From Gemmatimonadota bacterium (GTDB taxonomy: Bacteria > Gemmatimonadota > Gemmatimonadetes > Gemmatimonadales > GWC2-71-9): a DNA stretch of 6,294 nt. The DNA lies in NCBI GenBank assembly GCA_025360265.1, contig JANYCP010000213.1:1-6294 (forward strand). The letters are read 5' to 3'. Of this stretch, positions 1 through 5,673 are shown piece after piece; position 1 is the first letter of the stretch, and each line of letters opens with the position of its first letter. Made by a program: the position numbers and the translations under genes. The notes beneath the pieces were generated by a model, which searched no databases, was not told the DNA's origin, and saw only the letters and a program-made list of their open reading frames with translations.

Positions 1-854
1 GATCGCAACGCGCGCAGGACATCCTTGGCGTGTACGACGCCAATGATTTCATCGAGCGATTCGTGATATACCGGATAGCGTGAGCGCGACGCTTCGGCCA
101 CAATATCTGCAGCGGCCGCAATACTCAACTCATCGGCCATGGTGGTCATCTCGGTGCGCGGTGTCATCACTTCTTCTGCAGTCTTCTCGCTGAACTCAAA
201 CACCCCTTCCAGCAGCCGCGCCTCGCTCGGCTCGAGCGAGCCCGATTCACCCGACTGTTCCACCAGGATTCGGATCTCTTCGGGGGAGTGAAGCGTCTCA
301 TGTTCCGACAGCGGTTTCATCCCCAGGAGCTTGAGCAGCGTACGGGCCGAAATCCGCAGTACGGCGATGGGGTAGTGCATCACCCAGGCGAAGCCGATCA
401 GTGGGGCGGCAAGCCACGATGCGACCACTTCGGCGTGGAGCAGGGCAATTGCCTTGGGAACCAATTCGCCCAGGATGATGTGTAATACGGTGATGATGGT
501 GAAGGCGATGGCTACGGCGACGCCGTGGGTGGCGATCCTGGCCAAGCCAGCGGGTAGCGATGTGAAAAGCCCCTCGAAGATCCGCGCGAGAGTCGGCTCG
601 CCCACCCAGCCCAGGCCGAGGGAGGCGAGAGTGATGCCGACCTGGGTGGCGGAGATGACGCGATCGAGGGATTGGACGCCCCGGAGCGCCAGTCTAGCTT
701 TGCGGTCGCCTTCGCGGGCCATCTCTTCGAGCCGCGATTTCCGGGCAGCCACGATGGAAAATTCGGCCGCCACGAAGAAGGCGTTCGCGAACACCAGAGC
801 GAGGACGACTGTGAGTCCAAATCCAATGGAAGGCGGCGGTTCGGGGGGCAGCAT
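1..854 (-). CDS. CNNM/CorC-HlyC family membrane protein with DUF21 and CBS domains (C-terminus cut by window edge)
   Basis: Reading the minus strand from ATG at 854 gives 284 residues that run off the left edge. The start MLPPEPPPSIGFGLTVV leads directly into the first membrane segment. This is followed by the family's conserved FFVAAEFSIVAARKSRLE stretch (about 26-43), further hydrophobic segments, and the ILGELVPKAIAL motif around 127-138, together a DUF21/CNNM transmembrane domain. After a linker (LHSPEEIRILVEQSGESG) comes EVMTPRTEM at 228-236, the hallmark opening of the cytoplasmic CBS pair; the first CBS motif continues to the edge (RYPVY, IIGVVHAKDVL). Family knowledge: these proteins sit in the inner membrane and are linked to Mg2+/Co2+ efflux or homeostasis; the older name 'hemolysin' is misleading. 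The missing part should hold the second CBS and a CorC/HlyC C-terminal domain. A GGGG lies only 2 nt before the ATG, so the ribosome site is weak. Family is secure; the transported ion is not. Confidence 0.9.
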   Translation of the reverse strand, partial: MLPPEPPPSIGFGLTVVLALVFANAFFVAAEFSIVAARKSRLEEMAREGDRKARLALRGVQSLDRVISATQVGITLASLGLGWVGEPTLARIFEGLFTSLPAGLARIATHGVAVAIAFTIITVLHIILGELVPKAIALLHAEVVASWLAAPLIGFAWVMHYPIAVLRISARTLLKLLGMKPLSEHETLHSPEEIRILVEQSGESGSLEPSEARLLEGVFEFSEKTAEEVMTPRTEMTTMADELSIAAAADIVAEASRSRYPVYHESLDEIIGVVHAKDVLRALR

Positions 855-1800
855 ATCCCCGAAGGTTAGCAGCGGGAGCGGAATCCCGCGCAAAATCGCC
901 ATCGTGCTTGCCCTGACGGCCACGTTTACGGTGATCGAAGTGTTCGGCTCGCTCGTCAGCCACTCGCTCACCCTGCTTGCCGATGCCTCTCACATGGGGA
1001 CCGACGTCGCAGCCCTTGGCCTCGCCCTCTTTGGCGCCAAGATCGCCCAGCGGCGCGACGGCTCAGCGCAGCGCTTTGGCAACCTCCGCTGGGAAGTAAT
1101 GGCCGCAATGATGAACGGCCTCGCCCTGTTCATCATCGGGGGACTGATCAGCTACGAAGCGATCGATCGCTTTGGACATCCCCGGGTGATTGATGCCACG
1201 CTCTTTGGCTGGGTCGCCACCGCTGGATTGCTGATCAACCTGGTGTCGCTACGCGTGCTGCACGGTTCGCACGAGCACTCGCTCAACGCGCGCGGTGCGT
1301 ACCTGCACATTCTTGGTGATGTGCTCGGTTCCGTTGGCGCTATCGCCGGCGCCGTCATCATCCATTTCCATGCCGACTGGAGCTGGGTCGATCCCACCAT
1401 CTCGATTCTGGTGTCGGTCGTGATCCTGCGCAGTGCGTGGCGACTGATCAAGGAGAGCGGACTGATCCTTCTCGATCGGGTCCCGACCAACGTGCTGGTC
1501 GCCGATGTTGAACGGGAAATGATGAAGGTGCCCGGCGTGACGCGCGTGCATGATCTCCATGTCTGGACCGTCACCAGCGGGTTGGTGGCGATGAGTGCGC
1601 ACGCGGTGGCGCCCGATCTCGCCTCGCACCCCGATGTGTTGCAGGGGCTGGAGCACGCCATGACCCATCTGGGTATCCGGCACGTAACGATCCAGCTCGA
1701 GACCCGCGACGATTGCGTGGGGGCGCTATGTGGCGATGAGGCGGAGGGGGTGGTGGGGGTTGGCGGGCATGATCATCATGGGCACGGTCATTCGCATTAG
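826..1800 (+). CDS. Cation diffusion facilitator (CDF) transporter, zinc-type
   Basis: A 324-residue inner-membrane metal/proton antiporter expected to export Zn2+ and perhaps Co2+ or Cd2+. With M1 at 826, membrane helix 1 is about 23-45. Helix II carries H56-x3-D60 (LLADASHMGTD) and helix V carries H161-x3-D165 (AYLHILGDVLGS); this HD-HD site is the zinc-selective pattern of the CzcD/ZitB/ZnT group. FGNLRWEVMAAMMNG (84-98) and YEAIDRF are also family signatures. Loop residues HGSHEH (146-151) and the C-terminal tail GHDHHGHGHSH are histidine-rich. The cytoplasmic domain contains VPGVTRVHDLHVWTVTSG, typical of CDF C-terminal domains. Length fits the family. Start choice is uncertain: GTG at 811, five codons upstream in frame, has GAGGA at 801-805 with 5-nt spacing, while ATG 826 has no clear Shine-Dalgarno. 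The open frame extends back to 454, but that part is antisense to the CorC-like gene. The N-terminus is Gly/Ser-rich and unremarkable. The gene overlaps the divergent CorC-like gene by 29 nt, or 44 nt with the GTG start. Confidence 0.93.
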   Translation: MEGGGSGGSISPKVSSGSGIPRKIAIVLALTATFTVIEVFGSLVSHSLTLLADASHMGTDVAALGLALFGAKIAQRRDGSAQRFGNLRWEVMAAMMNGLALFIIGGLISYEAIDRFGHPRVIDATLFGWVATAGLLINLVSLRVLHGSHEHSLNARGAYLHILGDVLGSVGAIAGAVIIHFHADWSWVDPTISILVSVVILRSAWRLIKESGLILLDRVPTNVLVADVEREMMKVPGVTRVHDLHVWTVTSGLVAMSAHAVAPDLASHPDVLQGLEHAMTHLGIRHVTIQLETRDDCVGALCGDEAEGVVGVGGHDHHGHGHSH

Positions 1801-1803
1801 CCT

Positions 1804-1941
1804 GTCATCCTGAGCGAAGTGCGGCCGAAGGCCGCACTAACTCGAAGGACCTCGGTCCCGCGCGCAGGGGTCAACCTGGGCGCTCGGAGCCGGGGTCCTT
1901 CGACTCCGCATTCATTGCGCGAATGCTCCGCTCAGGATGAC
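1804..1941. repeat. Inverted-repeat intergenic element with 13-bp ends
   Basis: The ends GTCATCCTGAGCG (1804-1816) and CGCTCAGGATGAC (1929-1941) are perfect reverse complements. Inside, TCGAAGGACC (1842-1851) pairs perfectly with GGTCCTTCGA (1894-1903). Between these lies a separate tight hairpin at 1818-1838. The element begins 4 nt after the CDF stop codon and ends about 90 nt before typA. No stable coding function is visible. Sequences with this GTCATCCTGAGCG end style are, from general knowledge, common dispersed intergenic repeats in several environmental phyla. Only one full copy is visible here, so mobility or copy number cannot be shown from the window. Confidence 0.75.
1818..1838 (+). 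terminator. Perfect 9-bp hairpin after the CDF gene, possible terminator
   Basis: AGTGCGGCC (1818-1826), loop GAA (1827-1829) and GGCCGCACT (1830-1838) form a perfect 9-bp, GC-rich stem starting 18 nt after the CDF stop at 1800. There is no T-tract after it, so it is not a classical intrinsic terminator. It may protect the mRNA 3' end, or simply be part of the surrounding repeat element. Confidence 0.4.
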
Positions 1942-1954
1942 GATCCCTCACGGG

Positions 1955-1983
1955 TTGCGGCAGCTAGGGGCCCCGTCTATATA
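1955..1983 (+). promoter_or_regulatory. Putative sigma-70-type promoter for typA
   Basis: TTGCGG at 1955-1960 and TATATA at 1978-1983 are separated by 17 nt, the ideal spacing for a housekeeping promoter. They match the consensus at 3 of 6 and 4 of 6 positions. The TATATAT run is the most AT-rich patch in this intergenic region. It would give a leader of roughly 40 nt before the TTG start at 2033. The assignment rests on spacing and position only. Confidence 0.35.
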
Positions 1984-2032
1984 TGCGCGAGTTCGGGCAG
2001 GCTGAAGGGCTAACTAATTGGGGTAGGGCTAC

Positions 2033-3889
2033 TTGAAGATTCGTAATATCGCGATCATTGCGCACGTCGATCATGGCAAGACCACGCTGGTGGATCAGAT
2101 GCTCCGTCAGGCTGGGGCCTTCCGTGCCAATCAGCACGTCGAAGAGCGCGTCATGGATTCCAACCCGCTCGAAAAGGAGCGGGGCATCACCATTCTGGCC
2201 AAGAATACGTCAGTCGTCTGGCATGGTACCAAGATCAACATCGTGGACACTCCGGGCCACGCCGATTTCGGCGGGGAAGTCGAGCGGATCCTGCGCATGG
2301 TGGATGGCGTGCTGATCCTGGTGGACGCCGCCGAGGGGCCCATGCCCCAGACGCGGTTCGTGACCCGAAAAGCGCTGGCGCTGGGGTTGCAGCCCATCGT
2401 CGCGATCAACAAGATCGATCGGCAGGACGCCGAGCCGTTGCGCGTTCATGATGAAGTGCTGTCACTCTTCATGGACCTCGAAGCCACCGAAGCGCAGCTC
2501 AACGCGCCATTCCTCTATACCTCCAGCCGCGCCGGTACGGCCACGCTGGAGCTCGATCAGCCGGGCACCACGCTCGACTCGCTGTTCGACACCATTGTCG
2601 CGACTGTGCCAGCACCAACGGGCGATCCGGAAAAGCCGTTCCAGATGCTGGTCTCCACGCTCGACTTCTCGACCTTTCTCGGCCGTATCGCGATCGGTCG
2701 GATCGAACAGGGCAGGCTCAGTGCGGGCGATTCCGTCGTCCTGCTCCCCATGGGTGAAGCCGGGATGGTGCCGCCCGAGGAGATGGGTGTCGAGCGCGGT
2801 CGGGTGACCAAGCTGTACACGTTCGACGGCCTGCATCGTGTTGAAGTGAAGGAAGCTGCCGCTGGTGATATCGTGGCACTTGCTGGCTTCGAAACGCTGG
2901 AAATCGGCAAGACCTTTACGTCGCCGGATTTCCCGGCACGCCTCGCGGGCATTGCCGTTGAGGAGCCGACGATCTCGGTCGATTTCATCCTCAACAACTC
3001 GCCGTTCGCTGGGCGCGAAGGGAAGTATGTCACATCGCGTCAGGTGCGCGATCGTCTGTACAAGGAACTCGAGCGCAACGTCGCGTTGCGAGTTGAGCCC
3101 ACCGATTCGCCTGACACGCACACCGTTGCGGGTCGCGGCGAATTGCATCTGGGCATCCTGATGGAGACGATGCGGCGCGAAGGATACGAGTTCCAGGTGT
3201 CGCGCCCGAAGGTCATCCTGCGCGAGGGCGTCGACGGCGAACGCCTCGAGCCGTACGAGGAGCTCACCATCGATGTCGCCGAGCAATACATGGGCGTTGT
3301 CATGGAGAAGCTCGGGCCGCGGCGTTCGGAAATGATCGAGATGCGCAATCCGGGTATGGGGATGGTGCGCCTTACCTTCAAGATTCCGGCACGTGGCCTG
3401 TTCGGATATCGTTCGGAATTCATGACCGACACCCGGGGCACCGGGCTGATTCATCATCGTTTTCTCGAGTACGGACCGTGGGCGGGGCCGCTGGCGGGCC
3501 GCAAGCGCGGCGTCATGATTGCGGATCGTGAAGGCACCGTGATTGCATTCGCCCTCGGCAACCTGCAGGAACGCGCCCAGATGTTCGTCGCACCGGGCGA
3601 GCAGGTCTATGAGGGAATGATCGTGGGTGAGAGCGCCCGGGCCGGCGACATGGACGTGAATGTCAGCAAGGAAAAGAAGCTCTCGAACATGCGGACCACC
3701 AACACCGATGATCACATCCTGTTGGAGCCGCCGCGTCCGATCACGCTCGAGTATGGCCTCGAGTATATCGATGAGGACGAGCTGATCGAGGTGACACCGG
3801 AGAACATTCGCCTGCGGAAGCGTTCCTTGCAGGCAACTGAGCGCAAGAAATTCACCCGTGCGGCGAATCGGGTGGCTGACGCATCATGA
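2033..3889 (+). CDS. typA: Translational GTPase TypA/BipA
   Basis: A 618-residue ribosome-binding GTPase of the EF-G/LepA superfamily, cytoplasmic, involved in ribosome assembly and stress or low-temperature adaptation. The GTPase domain (about 1-195) shows G1 AHVDHGKT (10-17), the RGIT switch I (50-53), DTPGH (72-76), NKID (126-129) and a G5-like SSRAG (164-168). Next come a beta-barrel domain II (about 200-295), an EF-G domain III-like part with AGRGELHLGIL, an EF-G domain V-like part (MEKLGPRRSEMIEM), and the BipA-specific C-terminal domain with YEGMIVGE, LSNMRTTNTDD and ELIEVTPENIRLRKR. Length is normal for the family. The start is TTG at 2033: an in-frame TAG lies at 2024-2026, and MKIRNIAIIAHVDHGKTT begins exactly where other BipA proteins do. 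A G-rich stretch GGGGTAGGG (2020-2028) probably serves as the ribosome site. All expected GTPase motifs are intact. The next gene starts 32 nt downstream and is probably co-transcribed. Confidence 0.97.
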   Translation: MKIRNIAIIAHVDHGKTTLVDQMLRQAGAFRANQHVEERVMDSNPLEKERGITILAKNTSVVWHGTKINIVDTPGHADFGGEVERILRMVDGVLILVDAAEGPMPQTRFVTRKALALGLQPIVAINKIDRQDAEPLRVHDEVLSLFMDLEATEAQLNAPFLYTSSRAGTATLELDQPGTTLDSLFDTIVATVPAPTGDPEKPFQMLVSTLDFSTFLGRIAIGRIEQGRLSAGDSVVLLPMGEAGMVPPEEMGVERGRVTKLYTFDGLHRVEVKEAAAGDIVALAGFETLEIGKTFTSPDFPARLAGIAVEEPTISVDFILNNSPFAGREGKYVTSRQVRDRLYKELERNVALRVEPTDSPDTHTVAGRGELHLGILMETMRREGYEFQVSRPKVILREGVDGERLEPYEELTIDVAEQYMGVVMEKLGPRRSEMIEMRNPGMGMVRLTFKIPARGLFGYRSEFMTDTRGTGLIHHRFLEYGPWAGPLAGRKRGVMIADREGTVIAFALGNLQERAQMFVAPGEQVYEGMIVGESARAGDMDVNVSKEKKLSNMRTTNTDDHILLEPPRPITLEYGLEYIDEDELIEVTPENIRLRKRSLQATERKKFTRAANRVADAS

Positions 3890-3910
3890 TTTCAACGACT
3901 AAGGAAACCA

Positions 3911-3917
3911 GGGAGGA
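3911..3917 (+). promoter_or_regulatory. Strong ribosome binding site deciding the start of the acidic protein
   Basis: GGGAGGA lies 4 nt before ATG 3922. The alternative in-frame ATG at 3886 overlaps the typA stop (ATGA) but has no Shine-Dalgarno upstream. This favours initiation at 3922 over the 12-residue longer form. Confidence 0.7.
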
Positions 3918-3921
3918 CAGC

Positions 3922-4164
3922 ATGTCCGCGTGGGAAGCGTCTCTCGAGTCGACGTATCAGCCCGTCGTGATGCGTCGACGCTTTGACGAAGACGAAGAAG
4001 AGGAGAAGTTCGAGGGAACGCCCTTCGGCTTCGAGGAAGAGGACGAGGACAAGGAGAAGGACTCCGAAGAGGAGGACTTCGACGCCGACAGCGACGACTT
4101 CGAGGACGACGAAGCCGAAAAGGAAGACTTTCTATTTGATGAAGAGGACGACGACGACAAGTGA
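3922..4164 (+). CDS. Small, extremely acidic protein of unknown function, downstream of typA
   Basis: I do not recognise this 80-residue protein. Residues 1-20 (MSAWEASLESTYQPVVMRRR) form a non-acidic head ending in three arginines. Residues 21-80 are almost entirely Asp/Glu with regularly scattered phenylalanines (F21, F30, F35, F37, F53, F60, F70, F72), ending in EEDDDDK. Overall 40 of 80 residues are acidic against 8 Lys/Arg, a net charge near -32. There are no membrane segments, signal peptide or cysteines. It is expected to be disordered and cytoplasmic. The gene is real rather than a compositional artefact because it has an excellent ribosome site, sits 32 nt behind typA on the same strand, and ends just before a hairpin. 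Acidic tails of this type occur in nucleic-acid mimics, chaperones of basic proteins and charge-buffering proteins, but none of these is shown here. A longer form starting at 3886 would overlap typA by 4 nt and add 12 residues. Confidence 0.8.
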   Translation: MSAWEASLESTYQPVVMRRRFDEDEEEEKFEGTPFGFEEEDEDKEKDSEEEDFDADSDDFEDDEAEKEDFLFDEEDDDDK

Positions 4165-4212
4165 CGCCTGAAGTGCGTCATCCCGGGCGTAGCGAGCGGT
4201 CGCTTCGCCCGG
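4162..4212. terminator. Two hairpins between convergent genes, possible bidirectional terminator
   Basis: First hairpin: TGACGC (4162-4167), 7-nt loop, GCGTCA (4175-4180); its 5' arm includes the stop codon of the acidic protein. Second hairpin: CCGGGCG (4183-4189) pairs with CGCCCGG (4206-4212), and after a T-T mismatch AGCGA (4191-4195) pairs with TCGCT (4200-4204) around a GCGG loop, giving 12 bp in all. The site lies between the ends of the acidic gene (4164, plus) and the propeller gene (4222, minus). There is no flanking T-tract on either strand. The GTCATCCCGGGCG portion resembles the end of the 1804-1941 element, so this may be a degenerate relative. Confidence 0.45.
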
Positions 4213-4221
4213 TGGACTGGC

Positions 4222-5379
4222 TCAGGGCCCTACCTTGTACCGCACCACACTCTGCAGATCATCCTGATCTCGCTCGATCCCCCACCCAGCAGCTCGTGAC
4301 GCCGCCTTCAGCTCGACGTTCTGCGGCAAACTCACCTGTCCAACGACCTCGCCTTTCGCACTGAGCAGCTGCCAACGATGTCCAAGTGCAGCCGTCTCCA
4401 TCTCGAGCCAGATCGTTCCGTCTGTGCCGATGACGAGGCGCTTAACCGGCGGGTATGTGGACGGTGTCTTCATCGCCTTCCACGCCGCCTCGAATTCTGC
4501 GGGCTGCTTGTTCCTTGGATCGATGCGCATCGCCAGGTTGCTGTCAATCACGCGCTTTGGAATGGCGATCGGCGTGTAGGAATAGCTGCGCTTGAACACC
4601 GTGGCGCCGCTGGTATTGGTAACCTCAACGTCATAATGCGCGGCCGCGCCAGAGGCATTGCTCTGGGTGACCGCGGCGATCCGGCTGCCATCCTGTCCCC
4701 ATTCGCCAATGGGTACGGCGCAATACGGCACGCCGAGAATGCCTTCCATCTGCGGAGAACTCACTGTTACAGTGCATTGCGGTGCAAATGGCTGTGGCAG
4801 CCAGCCCACCAACTTTTCGAAGACCCCGCTTCGCGACGTAAGTACCACTGGCAGCCGTTCTTCAGTCGGCGGGGCCCAGCTCGGGTGAGGCCCGTTCTTC
4901 CGCAGGTATCCAGTCGTCACGAATCGACCGTCGGGAACGATTGCGCGAACGCTCACGCTACTCACTGGAAGGCCCACGCTGTCCGTTTCGGTCGCTTTGA
5001 TCCTCGGCGGCGGGACGAGCGTCCGGACAAACTTGTGTTCCGGCGAGATCAGTGTGATCCGACCACGTTCACCTTCCCAAAGCGTGTCGCCGAAAAAGCC
5101 GCCGTCGCCGAGATATTGAAACTCGCCAGGGCCGCTTCCTTTGCGGCCGACGCTGCCGAGGGATGTACCCTTCGAATCAAAAAAAAGGATCTTGCTGTCT
5201 TTGTCTTGCCACACGCCGATCGAACCGTCGCGCGCAACGACCAGCTTGCGGATCGATGTGAAATCCTGCGTTGCTGCGTCGATCTTGAGGTCACGGGTGA
5301 TGGTGAGCGTGCGCGGGGCTTGGGCTGACGCGGGGAGCGCAATCGCGATGATCGCGAGGGAGCTCGTGGCTAAAGCCAC
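4222..5379 (-). CDS. Secreted six-bladed beta-propeller-like protein, hypothetical; start uncertain
   Basis: From GTG at 5379 this is 385 residues. A hydrophobic stretch LAIIAIALPASA (8-19) ends in an AxA signal-peptidase-like site (ASA before Q20), so export is likely. The mature part reads as repeated propeller blades. Blade turns include DGSIGVWQDKDSKILFFD (51-68) with GRKGSGPGEF (78-87), which is typical of bacterial six-bladed propellers. Later ones are PDGRFVTTGYLRK and, near the C-terminus, TDGTIWLEMET and LLSAKGEVVGQVSLP. Two cysteines (in APQCTV and VPYCAV) could form a disulfide. No catalytic residues are recognisable; family members are often binding or scaffold proteins. Start problem: the frame stays open to 5601 through repeat DNA, there is no in-frame ATG near the signal peptide, and no good Shine-Dalgarno. 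GTG 5379 gives an n-region without positive charge. GTG 5466 would add 29 residues beginning MSLKRRLLRLG. Both lie in the inverted repeat. Low-level similarity to other propellers is expected; the ligand is unknown. Confidence 0.75.
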   Translation of the reverse strand: MALATSSLAIIAIALPASAQAPRTLTITRDLKIDAATQDFTSIRKLVVARDGSIGVWQDKDSKILFFDSKGTSLGSVGRKGSGPGEFQYLGDGGFFGDTLWEGERGRITLISPEHKFVRTLVPPPRIKATETDSVGLPVSSVSVRAIVPDGRFVTTGYLRKNGPHPSWAPPTEERLPVVLTSRSGVFEKLVGWLPQPFAPQCTVTVSSPQMEGILGVPYCAVPIGEWGQDGSRIAAVTQSNASGAAAHYDVEVTNTSGATVFKRSYSYTPIAIPKRVIDSNLAMRIDPRNKQPAEFEAAWKAMKTPSTYPPVKRLVIGTDGTIWLEMETAALGHRWQLLSAKGEVVGQVSLPQNVELKAASRAAGWGIERDQDDLQSVVRYKVGP

Positions 5380-5496
5380 GGCTCGGCTGGTGTCGCTGAA
5401 GCGACGCCCGCTCCGAATATCATGAGTATCGCTGCCCAAGCGGAGCAAACGTCGCTTCAGCGACACCAGCCGAGCCGTCACTTTAGTGACGAGCTC
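5360..5496. repeat. 47-nt inverted repeat with two small hairpins per arm
   Basis: The left arm 5360-5406 and right arm 5450-5496 are reverse complements at 43 of 47 positions, with a 43-nt centre. Each arm holds two 5-bp stems with 4-nt loops. On the left these are GTGGC-TAAA-GCCAC (5366-5379) and GTCGC-TGAA-GCGAC (5392-5405); on the right, GTCGC-TTCA-GCGAC (5451-5464) and GTCAC-TTTA-GTGAC (5477-5490). All four inter-arm differences fall in the TAAA/TTTA hairpins and preserve pairing. The centre contains GCTCCG (5410-5415) facing CGGAGC (5441-5446). The layout resembles paired REP-type elements (BIME-like). No transposase (RAYT) is in the window. The left arm overlaps the 5' end of the propeller gene. 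Confidence 0.85.
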
Positions 5497-5554
5497 GCGC
5501 GCGACGTTCCGGGCCCTCACATTCACCACGAACACTTCCGCCACGAGCTCGCGC

Positions 5555-5651
5555 CCCTCGTCCTGACCCCGAACGCAGTGAGGGGGAGGGACCCCAAGCA
5601 CTCATGCCGCACTGAGGCTTGTGGTCCCTCGCCTTCGGCTCAGGACGAGGG
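5555..5651. repeat. Inverted-repeat element after the peptidase gene
   Basis: CCCTCGTCCTGA (5555-5566) pairs perfectly with TCAGGACGAGGG (5640-5651). Inside, AGGGACC (5587-5593) pairs with GGTCCCT (5623-5629). After one mismatch CAAGC (5595-5599) pairs with GCTTG (5617-5621), and CTCA (5601-5604) pairs with TGAG (5613-5616). The element lies 22 nt beyond the M28 stop codon on the minus strand, in its 3' untranslated region. Its plan (outer 12-13 bp ends containing TCCTGA, inner GGACC/GGTCC pairing) matches the 1804-1941 element, so both may belong to one broad repeat type. The remainder of the 5380-5673 gap, mainly 5497-5554, holds nothing I can assign apart from a second copy of GAGCTCGCGC (5491-5500 and 5545-5554). 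Confidence 0.7.
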
Positions 5652-5673
5652 ACTCTCATCTCACCACCCACAT

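Noticed and set aside
454..825. Upstream in-frame extension of the CDF gene to ATG 454
   Set aside because: The extra 124 residues are antisense to the CorC-like membrane domain and have no CDF similarity; family length fits a start at 826 or 811.
1819..2013. Small plus-strand open frame between CDF and typA genes
   Set aside because: It runs through the inverted-repeat element and promoter region, has no start signal and no protein-like features.
2462..3715. Long open frame of 417 codons on the minus strand
   Set aside because: It lies entirely antisense to typA, whose plus-strand product has all family motifs. The minus translation has no recognisable domain and is an artefact of GC-rich codon use.
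3983..4171. Very basic Arg/Lys/Thr-rich plus-strand frame inside the acidic gene
   Set aside because: A striking out-of-frame mirror of the acidic codons, but no Shine-Dalgarno precedes its ATG and it follows automatically from shifting purine-rich GAN codons.
3957..4181. Polyserine frame on the minus strand opposite the acidic gene
   Set aside because: It is the mirror of GAA/GAC/GAG codons; it has no ribosome site and there is no reason to expect a protein.
4378..5328. Plus-strand open frame of 316 codons
   Set aside because: Antisense to the beta-propeller gene. The minus frame shows propeller motifs and a signal peptide, while the plus translation is rich in Arg/His/Ala with no family features.
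5540..5550. Possible third copy of the repeat arm (GCCACGAGCTC)
   Set aside because: It matches the reverse complement of 5360-5370 for 11 nt, but the rest of the arm is absent, so it may be chance or a small remnant.
5360..5651. Possible CRISPR array or insertion sequence in the repeat-rich gap
   Set aside because: There are no evenly spaced direct repeats with unique spacers, and no transposase frame or terminal repeats bounding one; the structure is inverted arms and hairpins only.
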